NCBI RefSeq assembly: GCF_001625365.1
Contig: NZ_LJJF01000001.1
Location: 6,246,001-6,310,000 of the forward strand
DNA length: 64,000 nt
Source of the DNA: Streptomyces sp. MJM8645
GTDB lineage: Bacteria; Actinomycetota; Actinomycetes; Streptomycetales; Streptomycetaceae
Direction of reading: 5' to 3'
Every line of letters starts with the position of its first letter. Position 1 is the stretch's first letter. A program made the translations under genes and the position numbers. Below the pieces are notes generated by a model. The model ran no database searches. It had not been told where the DNA came from and worked only from the letters and a program-made list of their open reading frames with translations. Below, in pieces: positions 42,120-50,146 of this stretch.

Positions 42120-43025
42120 ATGAGCACCACCACCGAACTCCCCACCCCCGCGGCGGCCGTGGCCCCGGCCGCCCGGCCGGCCAAGGCCCGCCGGCGCGGC
42201 GAGAGCAGCCCGCTGGTCAGGGCGCTGTCCCACGGCACCCTGATCGTGGCCGGCCTGATCGCGCTGTTCCCGGTGGCGTGGATCCTCTTCGTCTCGCTCG
42301 GCCCGGACAAGACCGACTACCTCCACCCCGGCGCGATCCTCGACAAGCTCACGCTGTCGAACTACCACCACGTGCTGTTCGACACGGACTTCTTCACCTG
42401 GTTCGGCAACGCCCTCCTGGTCTCCGGCGTCACCACCGTGTTCGGCGTCCTGGTCGCCGCCACCACCGGCTACGCCGTCTCCCGGATGCGCTTCCCCGGC
42501 CACCGGCCGCTGATGTGGTCGCTGCTGGTCACCCAGATGTTCCCGATCGCGGTGCTGATCGTGCCGATGTACACGATGCTCTCCGACCTCGGCCTGCTGG
42601 ACAGCTACCTGGGCCTGATCCTGGTCTACTCGACCACCACCGTGCCGTACTGCGCCTGGCTGCTGAAGGGCTACTTCGACACCATCCCGGTGGAGATCGA
42701 CGAGGCCGGCCGGGTCGACGGGCTCAGCCCGTTCGGCACCTTCTGGCGGCTGGTGCTGCCGCTCGCCCGCCCGGGCCTGGCGGTGGCCGCCTTCTACTCC
42801 TTCCTCACCTACTGGGCCGAGGTGCCGTTCGCCTCCACCTTCATGCTCAGCTCCGACAAGTACACGCTGGCCGTGGGCCTGCAGACCTTCGTCAGCGAGC
42901 ACGACGCCCAGTGGAACCTGATGGCCGCGACCGCCGTGCTGATCGCGATCCCGTCGGCAGCCTTCTTCTACCTGGTGCAGCGCCACCTGGTCACCGGTCT
43001 GACCGCCGGTGCCTCCAAGTCGTAA
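42120..43025 (+). CDS. malG: Maltose ABC permease
   Basis: A 301-residue permease with six hydrophobic segments. The EAA loop is PVEIDEAGRVDGLSPFGTFW followed by RLVLPLARPG. The N-terminus is Ala/Pro-rich and cytoplasmic. ATG at 42120 follows GAAGGCAGG, 40 bases after malF. The alpha-glucosidase gene begins 37 bases downstream. Confidence 0.93.
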   Translation: MSTTTELPTPAAAVAPAARPAKARRRGESSPLVRALSHGTLIVAGLIALFPVAWILFVSLGPDKTDYLHPGAILDKLTLSNYHHVLFDTDFFTWFGNALLVSGVTTVFGVLVAATTGYAVSRMRFPGHRPLMWSLLVTQMFPIAVLIVPMYTMLSDLGLLDSYLGLILVYSTTTVPYCAWLLKGYFDTIPVEIDEAGRVDGLSPFGTFWRLVLPLARPGLAVAAFYSFLTYWAEVPFASTFMLSSDKYTLAVGLQTFVSEHDAQWNLMAATAVLIAIPSAAFFYLVQRHLVTGLTAGASKS

Positions 43026-43062
43026 CGCTCCTCGCTCCTCTAGTCCCCAAGGGATACCGTCC

Positions 43063-44781
43063 ATGACCCAGAACCTGGCCGACACCTCCCGGCCTGCCGC
43101 CGACGCCGCCGCCCACGAGGCGGTCACCCCGGCTCCTGTGACTGGCGGCGCCTCCAGAGGCTGGTGGCGGGACGCGGTCATCTACCAGGTGTACCCGCGC
43201 AGCTTCGCCGACTCCAACGGCGACGGCATGGGCGACCTGCCCGGCATCCGCAGCCGCCTGCCGTACCTGCGCGACCTCGGCGTGGACGCGGTCTGGCTCT
43301 CGCCGTTCTACGCCTCGCCGCAGGCGGACGCGGGCTACGACGTCGCCGACTACCGCGCAGTGGACCCGATGTTCGGCAGCCTGCTGGACGCCGACGCGCT
43401 CATCCGGGACGCCCACCAGCTGGGGCTGCGGATCATCGTCGACCTCGTCCCCAACCACTCCTCGGACCAGCACGAGTGGTTCCAGCGCGCCCTGCGCGAG
43501 GGCCCCGAGTCCCCGCTGCGCGAGCGGTACCACTTCCGTCCCGGCAAGGGCGAGAACGGCGAACTGCCGCCCAACGACTGGGAGTCCATCTTCGGCGGCC
43601 CGGCCTGGACCCGCAGCGAGAACCCGGACGGCACCCCCGGCGACTGGTACCTGCACCTGTTCGCCCCCGAGCAGCCCGACTTCAACTGGGAGAACCGGGC
43701 AGTCGCCGACGAGTTCCGCTCGATCCTGCGGTTCTGGCTCGACATGGGTGTCGACGGCTTCCGCATCGACGTCGCCCACGGCCTGGTGAAGGCCCCCGGC
43801 CTGCCCGACCTCGGCGGCGCGGACCAGCTCAAGCTGCTCGGCAACGACGTCATGCCGTTCTTCGACCAGGACGGCGTGCACGAGATCTACCGCAGCTGGC
43901 GCAAGATCCTCGACGAGTACCCGGGCCAGCGGATCGGCGTCGCCGAGGCCTGGACCCCGACCGTCCAGCGCACCGCCAACTACGTGCGCCCCGACGAGCT
44001 GCACCAGGCCTTCAACTTCCAGTACCTGGGCACCGGTTGGGACGCGGCCGCGCTGCGCGAGGTGATCGACGTCTCGCTCGACTCGATGCGCCCGGTCGAC
44101 GCCCCCACCACCTGGGTGCTGTCCAACCACGACGTCACCCGGCATGCCACCCGCTTCGCCAACCCGCCCGGCCTCGGCACCCAGATCCGCACCCCCGGCG
44201 ACCGCGAGCTCGGCCTGCGCCGCGCCCGCGCCGCCACCCTGCTGATGCTCGCGCTGCCCGGCTCCGCGTACATCTACCAGGGCGAGGAACTCGGCCTCCC
44301 GGACGTCACCGACCTGCCGGACGAGGTCCGCCAGGACCCGTCGTTCTTCCGCAAGGCCGGGCAGGACGGCTACCGCGACGGCTGCCGCGTCCCGATCCCG
44401 TGGTCCGGCACCGAGGCCCCGTACGGCTTCGGCCCGGTCGCCGGCGGGCCGTCCTGGCTGCCGCAGCCGGCCGAGTGGGCCGCGCTGAGCGTCGAGGCGC
44501 AGACCGGAGACCCGGCGTCCACCCTGGAGCTGTACCGCAGCGCGCTCGCCGTCCGCCGTTCCCAGGACGACCTCGGCGCCGGGACGGCCGTGGAGTGGCT
44601 GGAGGGCCCCGAGGGGACCCTGACGTTCCGCCGCGGCTCCTTCGTCTGCACCGTCAACGCCACGGACGAGCCGGTCCGGATAGCGGCGCCCGGAAAGCTG
44701 CTGCTCTCCTCGGTGGAGCTGGTGGTCGACGGCGGCGAGACGGTGCTCGCGCCGGACAGCACCGGCTGGTGGGCGGTCTGA
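43063..44781 (+). CDS. aglA: GH13 alpha-glucosidase
   Basis: A 572-residue glycoside hydrolase of family 13 that splits maltose and short maltodextrins. It has no signal peptide, fitting intracellular use of imported sugar. The conserved regions are DLVPNHSS, GFRIDVAHG with nucleophile D236, RIGVAEAW with acid/base E295 and SNHDVTRH with D357. The N-terminal DAVIYQVYPRSFADSNGDG and GYDVADYRAVDPMFG are typical of oligo-alpha-glucosidases. ATG at 43063 follows AAGGGA; an earlier in-frame start would add 18 residues. It is the fourth gene of the mal operon and 25 bases ahead of malR. Confidence 0.94.
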   Translation: MTQNLADTSRPAADAAAHEAVTPAPVTGGASRGWWRDAVIYQVYPRSFADSNGDGMGDLPGIRSRLPYLRDLGVDAVWLSPFYASPQADAGYDVADYRAVDPMFGSLLDADALIRDAHQLGLRIIVDLVPNHSSDQHEWFQRALREGPESPLRERYHFRPGKGENGELPPNDWESIFGGPAWTRSENPDGTPGDWYLHLFAPEQPDFNWENRAVADEFRSILRFWLDMGVDGFRIDVAHGLVKAPGLPDLGGADQLKLLGNDVMPFFDQDGVHEIYRSWRKILDEYPGQRIGVAEAWTPTVQRTANYVRPDELHQAFNFQYLGTGWDAAALREVIDVSLDSMRPVDAPTTWVLSNHDVTRHATRFANPPGLGTQIRTPGDRELGLRRARAATLLMLALPGSAYIYQGEELGLPDVTDLPDEVRQDPSFFRKAGQDGYRDGCRVPIPWSGTEAPYGFGPVAGGPSWLPQPAEWAALSVEAQTGDPASTLELYRSALAVRRSQDDLGAGTAVEWLEGPEGTLTFRRGSFVCTVNATDEPVRIAAPGKLLLSSVELVVDGGETVLAPDSTGWWAV

Positions 44782-44806
44782 CGTGGTTGCAATAGGCTCT
44801 GGGACC

Positions 44807-45826
44807 GTGACTACGGCGCGACTCTCAGACATCGCGGCGCAGGCGGGGGTCAGCGAAGCCACCGTCTCCCGCGTACTCAACGGCAAGGCGAACGTCTCCG
44901 CCGCCACCCGGCAGACCGTGCTGGCGGCGCTCGACGTGCTCGGCTACGAGCGGCCGACCCGTCTGCGCCAGCGCAGCGCCGGCCTGATCGGGCTGATCAC
45001 GCCGGAGCTGAGCAACCCGATCTTCCCCGCACTGGCCCAGGTGATCGAGCAGGTGCTCAGCCGGCACGGGTACACCCCGGTGCTGTGCACCCAGACGCCG
45101 GGCGGGTCCACCGAGGACGAACTGGTCGAGATGCTGGTCGACCGGGGTGTGGCGGGCATCGTCTTCGTCTCCGGGCTGCACGCCGACTCCACCGCCGACC
45201 ACGACCGCTACGCCCGGCTGACCGGGCGCGGGGTGCCGTTCGTGCTGATCAACGGCTACAGCGAGCGGATCGACGCGCCGTTCATCTCGCCGGACGACCG
45301 GGCCGCGATGTGGATGGCCGTCCAGCACCTGGCCGAACTCGGGCACGAGCGGATCGGGCTGGCCGTCGGGCAGCGGCGGTACGTGCCGGTGCTGCGCAAG
45401 ATCGAGGGCTTCACGGCGGCGATGCGCGAGGTGCTGGGACGGAGCCAGGAGGAGGCCGAGGAACTCGTCCACCACACGCTGTTCAGCGTGGAGGGCGGGC
45501 ACGCGGCGGCCGGCGCACTGCTGGACAAGGGCTGCACGGCGATCGTCTGCGGCAGCGACATGATGGCGCTCGGGGCGATCCGGGCGGTGCGGCAGCGTGG
45601 ACTGTCGGTGCCGCACGACGTCTCGGTGGTCGGCTTCGACGACTCGCCGCTGATCGCCTTCACCGAGCCGCCGCTGACCACGATCCGCCAGCCGGTCGAG
45701 GCGATGGCGACCGCGGCGGTGGACGCGCTGCTGGAGGAGGTCGGCGGGAACGCGGTCCAGCGCGGGGAGTTCATGTTCCAGCCGGAGCTGGTCATGCGTG
45801 GCTCCACGGGGGCCTGCGCGCGCTGA
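44807..45826 (+). CDS. malR: LacI-family maltose operon repressor
   Basis: A 339-residue LacI/GalR repressor. The N-terminal helix-turn-helix (ARLSDIAAQAGVSEATVSRV, then LNGKANVSAATR) is followed by a sugar-binding domain with LGYERPTRLRQRSAGLIGLI, TQTPGGSTEDELVEMLVDRG and the SVVGFDDSPLIAFTEPPLTT hinge. The sequence follows streptomycete MalR closely. GTG at 44807 puts the HTH at the usual place; an in-frame GTG at 44783 would add eight residues. It is co-directional at the end of the operon it presumably represses, so its own synthesis may be partly maltose-inducible. Confidence 0.92.
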   Translation: MTTARLSDIAAQAGVSEATVSRVLNGKANVSAATRQTVLAALDVLGYERPTRLRQRSAGLIGLITPELSNPIFPALAQVIEQVLSRHGYTPVLCTQTPGGSTEDELVEMLVDRGVAGIVFVSGLHADSTADHDRYARLTGRGVPFVLINGYSERIDAPFISPDDRAAMWMAVQHLAELGHERIGLAVGQRRYVPVLRKIEGFTAAMREVLGRSQEEAEELVHHTLFSVEGGHAAAGALLDKGCTAIVCGSDMMALGAIRAVRQRGLSVPHDVSVVGFDDSPLIAFTEPPLTTIRQPVEAMATAAVDALLEEVGGNAVQRGEFMFQPELVMRGSTGACAR

Positions 45827-45839
45827 GGACGGTCAACGG

Positions 45840-45875
45840 ACGGGCCCCGGAGAGCTGTTGCTCTCCGGGGCCCGT
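45840..45875. terminator. Terminator of the mal operon
   Basis: A perfect 15-bp stem (acgggccccggagag and complement) around the loop ctgttg, 13 bases after malR. It also serves the convergent VapB-like gene. Confidence 0.85.
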
Positions 45876-45897
45876 TGCGTGCCGCCCGGGTGCCGGG

Positions 45898-46098
45898 TCA
45901 GCCCTCGTGGTCCGTGGGGCGGCTCTCGGTGAGCCGTTGGCCGTCGGTGGCGTCGCCGGTGCGGGTCTCGGTGCGGCGGCCGCGGGCCAGGTAGTCGCGC
46001 AGGACGAGTTCGACGGCGTCCTGCGGGTTCTTGGTGCCGGAGAGCATCATCGCGTCGATCGCGAGGTTGGCGTCGAGTGTGACGGTGACCTGGGCCAT
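45898..46098 (-). CDS. VapB-like ribbon-helix-helix antitoxin, without adjacent toxin
   Basis: A 66-residue protein with a short beta strand (QVTVTLDANL) and helices (AIDAMMLSGTKNPQDAVELV, then LRDYLARG) in the pattern of VapB/DUF2191 antitoxins; the C-terminal 25 residues are polar and likely disordered toxin-binding tail. ATG at 46098 is fixed by GAGGAGGAG. No toxin gene follows: a terminator comes 23 bases after the stop. It may be a solitary DNA-binding regulator or remnant. Confidence 0.65.
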   Translation of the reverse strand: MAQVTVTLDANLAIDAMMLSGTKNPQDAVELVLRDYLARGRRTETRTGDATDGQRLTESRPTDHEG

Positions 46099-46231
46099 GG
46101 TGACTCCTCCTCGGGTGCCGGAGCAGCAGCATGCCCGCTGGGGGCGGGCTTTGACCATGGCCCCGGGCGGTCCTGCCCGGCGGCCTGCCGGCGGCCTTCC
46201 TACGGCGCCGGGCGACCGCCGGGGCGGGCGG

Positions 46232-46282
46232 CGGCTGACAGATAACAGATGATGAAATCTGTTATCTGTTATCTGTCAGCCG
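46232..46282. terminator. Long palindrome between VapB-like and Rpf/NlpC genes
   Basis: Perfect 19-bp arms (cggctgacagataacagat and complement) with a 13-base spacer that contains further aatctgtt copies. It is 32 bases past the Rpf/NlpC stop, so it can be that gene's terminator. The AGATAAC core recurs at 57065-57132. It is strikingly AT-rich for this genome. Confidence 0.6.
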
Positions 46283-46313
46283 TCAGTTGTCAGCTGTCAC
46301 CCGCGGGTCGTGC

Positions 46314-47684
46314 TCAGCCCCGGCCGGCGAAGTCCGGCGCCCAGTTGGCGACGGTCTGCAGGCGCACGCCCGAGCTCGGGTTGGCGGCCTCGACGTACTG
46401 GCCGCCGCCGATGTAGATCGCGACGTGGTAGACGCCGGAGTTCTGGCCGTTGTTGGACCAGAACAGCAGGTCGCCCGCCTGCAGGCTGTCCAGCGAGACG
46501 CGGGTGCTGGCGGCGGCCTGGTCGGCGGCGACGCGCGGGACGGAGACACCCGCGGCGCGCAGCGCGGCCTGGGTCAGGCCGGAGCAGTCCCAACCGCCGT
46601 TGCCGGTACCGCCGTAGACGTACGCCTGGCCGACCTTCGACTGGGCGAAGGAGACCGCGGCGGCCATGCTGCCGGTGGCGGCCGGGGCCTGAGCGGGGGT
46701 CTGCGCCTGGGCGGCCGGCTTGGAAGCCGGCTTGGCGGCCGGGGTCGAGGTCGGGGCCGGGGCCTGCGGCTGGGCGGTCGGCTTGGCGTTCACGGCGGCG
46801 CCGTTGGAGGTCTGGCCGGACTTCTGCGAGCGGTCGAACCAGGTGAAGTCCGAGCCGGACTGGTCGGTCTGAGCCGACTGCTGGGCCTGGCCGCCGTCCT
46901 TGAACGAGAGGCGCTGGCCCGGGTAGATGGTGTCCGGACCCTCGGTCAGGGTGCCGCGGTTGAGCTCGTACAGCCGCTGCCAGCCGCCTTGGAGGTTGTG
47001 CTTGTCGGCGATCGAGGACAGCCAGTCGCCGGAGGCGACGGTGTAGTCGTCGCCCTGGGGCTGGGCGCTGTTCTGGGCCTGGTTCTGGCCCTTCTGCGCC
47101 GAGGTGCCGTTGGCGGAGTCGGCGGGGGCCTGTGCCTGGTCCTGGGCCGGTGCGGCCGGCTTGGCGGGCTTCGCGGCCGGGGTGGCCGGGGCCTGGCTCT
47201 GCGCGGGCTTGGCGGCCGGGGTGGCCGGCTTCGCGGCGGGCTTGGTGGCGGTCGAGCTGGCAGCCGAGCCGGTGGTCGAGCCGGCCGAGGTGTCGACGGC
47301 AGCCGCGGCGCCGCCCTTGGTCAGGCCGGCCTGGACCGAGCACACCGGCCAGGCGCCGGGGCCCTGCGAGGCGAGGACCTTCTCGGCGACGGCGATCTGC
47401 TGGTCCTTGGTGGCCTGGTTGGCCTGGGGGGCGTACGCGGTGCCGCCGAAGGCGGCCCAGGTGCTGGAGGTGAACTGCAGGCCGCCGTAGAAGCCGTTGC
47501 CGGTGTTGATGCTCCAGTTGCCGGTGCTCTCGCACTGGGCGACCTTGTCCCAGGTGGCGACGGAGGCGGCGGAGGCGGTGCCGGAGGTGAGGCAGGGGAT
47601 GGTGAGGCCGACGCCCGCGACGCCGATGGCGGCGATCACGCGTCGGGTACGACTGGACAGACGGGTGCCGTTGGTGGGCAGCAT
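46314..47684 (-). CDS. Secreted Rpf-like/LysM/NlpC-P60 cell-wall hydrolase
   Basis: A 456-residue exported protein with a basic N-terminus, hydrophobic core and ASA-A cleavage near residue 40. It has a transglycosylase-like resuscitation-promoting-factor domain (TWDKVAQCESTGNWSINTGN, catalytic Glu in CES, and FYGGLQFTSSTW), a Pro/Ala/Gln linker, and a LysM domain (DDYTVASGDWLSSIADKHNL). A second linker leads to an NlpC/P60 domain with catalytic Cys in GWDCSGLTQAAL and His in YHVAIYIGGG. It would cleave both glycan strands and peptide bridges during germination and growth. ATG at 47684 has a GGGAGAGGAC site. A c-di-AMP riboswitch immediately precedes it. Confidence 0.92.
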   Translation of the reverse strand: MLPTNGTRLSSRTRRVIAAIGVAGVGLTIPCLTSGTASAASVATWDKVAQCESTGNWSINTGNGFYGGLQFTSSTWAAFGGTAYAPQANQATKDQQIAVAEKVLASQGPGAWPVCSVQAGLTKGGAAAAVDTSAGSTTGSAASSTATKPAAKPATPAAKPAQSQAPATPAAKPAKPAAPAQDQAQAPADSANGTSAQKGQNQAQNSAQPQGDDYTVASGDWLSSIADKHNLQGGWQRLYELNRGTLTEGPDTIYPGQRLSFKDGGQAQQSAQTDQSGSDFTWFDRSQKSGQTSNGAAVNAKPTAQPQAPAPTSTPAAKPASKPAAQAQTPAQAPAATGSMAAAVSFAQSKVGQAYVYGGTGNGGWDCSGLTQAALRAAGVSVPRVAADQAAASTRVSLDSLQAGDLLFWSNNGQNSGVYHVAIYIGGGQYVEAANPSSGVRLQTVANWAPDFAGRG

Positions 47685-47703
47685 GAAGACGCAGTCCTCT
47701 CCC

Positions 47704-47884
47704 ACGCCTGCGAGGTGAGCTGTCGGATTCGGGCTGGAGTTGCCCGGCCGCGCTGTGGGCGCGGCTTCACCCCTAGCCCTGGATCGTTCCGGGGAACGGT
47801 CCGGGGCGACTTACCTGTGGGTCCCCCGCTCCTGCCGTGGTGCGTTTTCGCGCTGCCAGGACATCCGACGGCAGGACTCGGCGT
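47704..47884 (-). ncRNA. ydaO/yuaA-type c-di-AMP riboswitch
   Basis: On the minus strand the leader contains the conserved blocks of the ydaO aptamer in order: a P1-like cgcc, the gagtcctgcc segment, ggggtgaagccgcgcc, then cccgaatccgacagctcacc and a closing ggcg. It ends about 20 bases before the Rpf/NlpC start. In Streptomyces the same riboswitch precedes rpf-type cell-wall hydrolase genes and turns them off at high c-di-AMP. Assignment is from motif reading. Confidence 0.88.
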
Positions 47885-47958
47885 CGCGGATGAACTGGGT
47901 TCGTGTGGCCACGAACGGGGAGCACGTTAAGCAGACTTAAGTTCAAACTGCAAACACC

Positions 47959-47974
47959 TGTGACGTGCATCACG
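47959..47974. promoter_or_regulatory. Crp-like site upstream of the Rpf/NlpC gene
   Basis: TGTGA-cgtgca-TCACg closely fits the Crp consensus (GTGA-N6-TCAC). It is 75 bases upstream of the riboswitch, close to the expected promoter. Streptomycete rpfA is known to be a Crp target, so activation is plausible. Confidence 0.6.
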
Positions 47975-48232
47975 GTTTGGCGAGAACGGTCGTTCCCCTC
48001 GCTCGCCATGATCGAAAATGGCCGATTTCCGGCAATGCCGCGAAGGGCGTGCACAACTGTCTGTGCTTCAGGAGGCGGGTGACGGCGGGTCGGGTCCCAC
48101 GGGGGCCGCCCGCCGAGAAGGAGGTGCGTCCACACTGTGGCCGTCGGGGGATGGATCGAGCGACGGCGAACAAATGCGGATAGAACGGACATCGCACCTA
48201 TTCGCCCTTTAACTCCCTTACGGGACAAGCAG
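47975..48232. other. Intergenic region without a recognised gene
   Basis: About 260 bases between the Crp-like site and the terminator of the CbiX-like gene. Short open frames exist on both strands but none has a convincing start site or family pattern. Nothing else recognised. Confidence 0.5.
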
Positions 48233-48266
48233 GAAGGGCCCGGAACGTAGCCGTTCCGGGCCCTTC
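48233..48266. terminator. Terminator of the CbiX-like gene
   Basis: A perfect 15-bp stem (gaagggcccggaacg and complement) with four-base loop tagc, 16 bases past the minus-strand stop. Confidence 0.85.
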
Positions 48267-48282
48267 ACGAGTGCGGTGACCG

Positions 48283-49260
48283 CTACTGGCCGGCCGACTC
48301 CTCGGTGGCGGTGCGAGCGGCGTGGGCGGCGTGACCGCCCCGGCCGGAGTGGTCGGCGTGCGCGCCCTCGGCGGTCTCCGCCGCCTCGGCCTCGGCCTGC
48401 GCCAGGGCCTCGGGGGAGGGTGCCGGCAGCGCGGCCAGGTAGGTGGCGGCGATCAGCTGGCCGACCGTCGGGTAGGCGCCCAGCGGCGCCGCGGACGGGC
48501 AGCCGGTCTCCTCGGCGGCCGTGGCGAGCAGTTCGGAGTCGGCCTCCGGCCCGATCACCAGCGGGGCCAGCGCCGGGCGCTGGGAGCCGGTCTCCTTGAG
48601 GTGGTTGACGGCCGCGGCGACCGAGCCCGGCACGTCGAGCGCGGCGGGCACGACCGGGACGGCCAGCCGGGCCGCCAGCAGGACACCGGTGATGCCGGCC
48701 GCGGCAGCGGCCTCCTCGCCGCCGACGGTGGTCAGCACGACGCCGTCCGCGGCGGTCGCGATGGCGAACAGCCGGGCCCGGTCGGCGCGTGCCAGGCCGG
48801 CCTCGGACAGGCGCACGTGCACGGCCTCGGCGAGCAGCGGGTGCGGGCCGAGCACGTCGGTGACGGGGGCTCCGTACTCCGCGGCGAGGGCGTGAAGTTC
48901 GGTCAGGAATCCGTGCGGGCCGGGTACCAGCGGCACCAGGACCGGCGCGGGCAGGCCCGCCTCGGCGGCCATGGCCAGCAGTTCGGCGACGGTGCGGTCG
49001 TCACTGTCGACCCCCTGGGCGGCTTCGCCCGGGAGGTAGCCGACGGCGGTCTGGATGCCGCTCTGCTCGCTGCGGACGATCGACAGCAGCTCCTCGACGA
49101 CCGAGCGGGACTCGGGCCCGGCGGTCGCGGGCACGGCGAGCACCAGGGCCGGGGAGCCGGCCGGGATCTCGGGGCGCTCGGGGCGGCGGTGGCGCCCCCG
49201 CGCACGGGAGCCTGGAGTGCGGACGGGCAGTGGCGCGCCCGGGATGGCTGCGGTGCTCAT
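48283..49260 (-). CDS. CbiX-like (sirohydrochlorin chelatase-family) protein
   Basis: A 325-residue protein with the two-half chelatase layout: first strand ALVLAVPATAGPESRSVVEE, a VLVPLVPGPHGFLTELHALA segment, then APVTDVLGPHPLLAEAVHVR and a related second half from about residue 165. True CbiX/SirB enzymes have a catalytic His in a first-strand AHGS motif; here that place reads AVPATAGPES, so chelatase activity is doubtful. The C-terminus is His-rich (HADHSGRGGHAAHAA) and may bind metal. ATG at 49260 has a weak ribosome site. It is monocistronic, so siroheme synthesis is not supported by neighbours. Confidence 0.75.
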   Translation of the reverse strand: MSTAAIPGAPLPVRTPGSRARGRHRRPERPEIPAGSPALVLAVPATAGPESRSVVEELLSIVRSEQSGIQTAVGYLPGEAAQGVDSDDRTVAELLAMAAEAGLPAPVLVPLVPGPHGFLTELHALAAEYGAPVTDVLGPHPLLAEAVHVRLSEAGLARADRARLFAIATAADGVVLTTVGGEEAAAAAGITGVLLAARLAVPVVPAALDVPGSVAAAVNHLKETGSQRPALAPLVIGPEADSELLATAAEETGCPSAAPLGAYPTVGQLIAATYLAALPAPSPEALAQAEAEAAETAEGAHADHSGRGGHAAHAARTATEESAGQ

Positions 49261-49628
49261 GCCGGAGATCGTAGGACATCGGCCCGTCAGGCCTGCATTC
49301 GGCTGCCGTTCGAGTTTCACGTGGTCATGGCGGGTGCGCCGCGTTCCCGCCGTGTCCGTCCGGGCGGTTTGCCCGCAATCCGGACATATCTCACCCAGCC
49401 TTCGAGCGATCACCGCTCGTAGCCCTGACGTGTCCGACGGGGCGTCGAGTTGCCTGTGTGGCGCGTGAGATGTCTCACAGCCGGGAGGTCGCCTGACGGA
49501 GCGTCACGGCAGCGCGACTCCGGGCGTCTGAAGATCAACATTCAGCGGGGAACCGCTCACGGCCGGTTATCGAGAATCTGGCGATTCACTCGGCTATGTC
49601 CGTTTACGTACCGTCAGGAGAAGGGCCC
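49261..49628. other. Intergenic region upstream of the WhiJ-type locus
   Basis: 368 bases between the CbiX-like start and the small frame at 49629. Apart from the gtgaga/tctcac dyad at 49465 no gene or clear promoter was recognised. Promoters for the CbiX-like gene (minus) must lie here. Confidence 0.5.
49465..49478. promoter_or_regulatory. Inverted repeat upstream of the CbiX-like gene
   Basis: gtgaga and tctcac with a two-base centre, 205 bases from the CbiX-like start. A related tatctcac is at 49386-49393. Possible operator; regulator unknown. Confidence 0.3.
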
Positions 49629-49721
49629 GTGAAGAGTTCGGAACTGCCGGTGAAAGGCCTCGTGCACCTGCAATGTCCCGTGCTGATGCACGTGCACAGC
49701 AGCTATCATCGCGTCAAGTGA
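49629..49721 (+). CDS. Possible 30-residue leader peptide ahead of DUF397 gene
   Basis: A GTG at 49629 has a very good ribosome site (AGGAGAAGG, five bases before) and opens a 30-codon frame, V/M-KSSELPVKGLVHLQCPVL then MHVHSSYHRVK. An ATG at 49596 in the same frame is also possible. The frame contains both TGCA-type operators, which biases its composition, so it may be chance. If real it could be a leader peptide; no family is recognised. Confidence 0.25.
   Translation: MKSSELPVKGLVHLQCPVLMHVHSSYHRVK
49663..49696. promoter_or_regulatory. TGCA-NN-TGCA operator pair upstream of DUF397 gene
   Basis: TGCACCTGCA (49663-49672) and TGCACGTGCA (49687-49696), 24 bases apart. The second is just upstream of a -10-like TATCAT at 49704-49709. 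Identical sites lie in the ATPase/XRE intergenic region, implying a common regulator, probably the XRE protein. Confidence 0.65.
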
Positions 49722-49819
49722 GGCGTTGTGCCGGGCCGGTACGGGGCCGGTCCGTTCGTTCGGCGGGTGCCGGGAGCGCCGCGCTGGACGACCACTCCGG
49801 AGCTCTTCGGGAGATTTCT

Positions 49820-50083
49820 ATGCACGACTCGCAGGACACGCACGGCTCGTACGACACCTACAACGGGATGGCGGCCGCCGACCTCAAGGGGGTTCTCTGG
49901 CAGAAGAGCCTGCACAGCAACTCCCAGGGGAACTGCGTCGAGTTCGCGGCCCTGCCGGGGGGCGATGTGGCGATGCGCAACTCGCGCTTCCCGGAAGGGC
50001 CGGCGCTCATCTACACCCGGGCCGAGATCGCCGCCCTGCTGCTGGGGGCCAAGGACGGGGAGTTCGACCACCTGGCGGTCTGA
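49820..50083 (+). CDS. DUF397 protein of a WhiJ-type locus
   Basis: An 87-residue acidic protein with the DUF397 pattern: LWQKSLHSNSQGNCVEFAAL, then DVAMRNSRFPEGPALIYTRA and EIAALLLGAKDGEF. In streptomycetes DUF397 proteins accompany WhiJ/AbaA-type XRE regulators and are thought to bind or relieve them. The partner XRE gene lies 1.3 kb away at 51403, with an RsbW-like ATPase between. ATG at 49820 has GGGAGA upstream. The promoter carries TGCA-NN-TGCA sites shared with the XRE gene. Confidence 0.88.
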   Translation: MHDSQDTHGSYDTYNGMAAADLKGVLWQKSLHSNSQGNCVEFAALPGGDVAMRNSRFPEGPALIYTRAEIAALLLGAKDGEFDHLAV

Positions 50084-50107
50084 CCGGCCGCCGTCCTGCC
50101 ATCGGGG

Positions 50108-50146
50108 GGCCGTCGTGGGTGCTGACACCGCGACGGCCTTTGTCTT
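50108..50146 (+). terminator. Intrinsic terminator of the DUF397 gene
   Basis: Stem ggccgtcg/cgacggcc with inner ggtg/cacc pairs, directly followed by tttgtctt. This is one of the few hairpins in the window with a T-rich tail. Confidence 0.75.

Noticed and set aside
47965..48212. Several 60-75 residue frames in the gap upstream of the Rpf/NlpC gene
   Set aside because: Frames on both strands overlap, lack ribosome sites and have no recognisable pattern.
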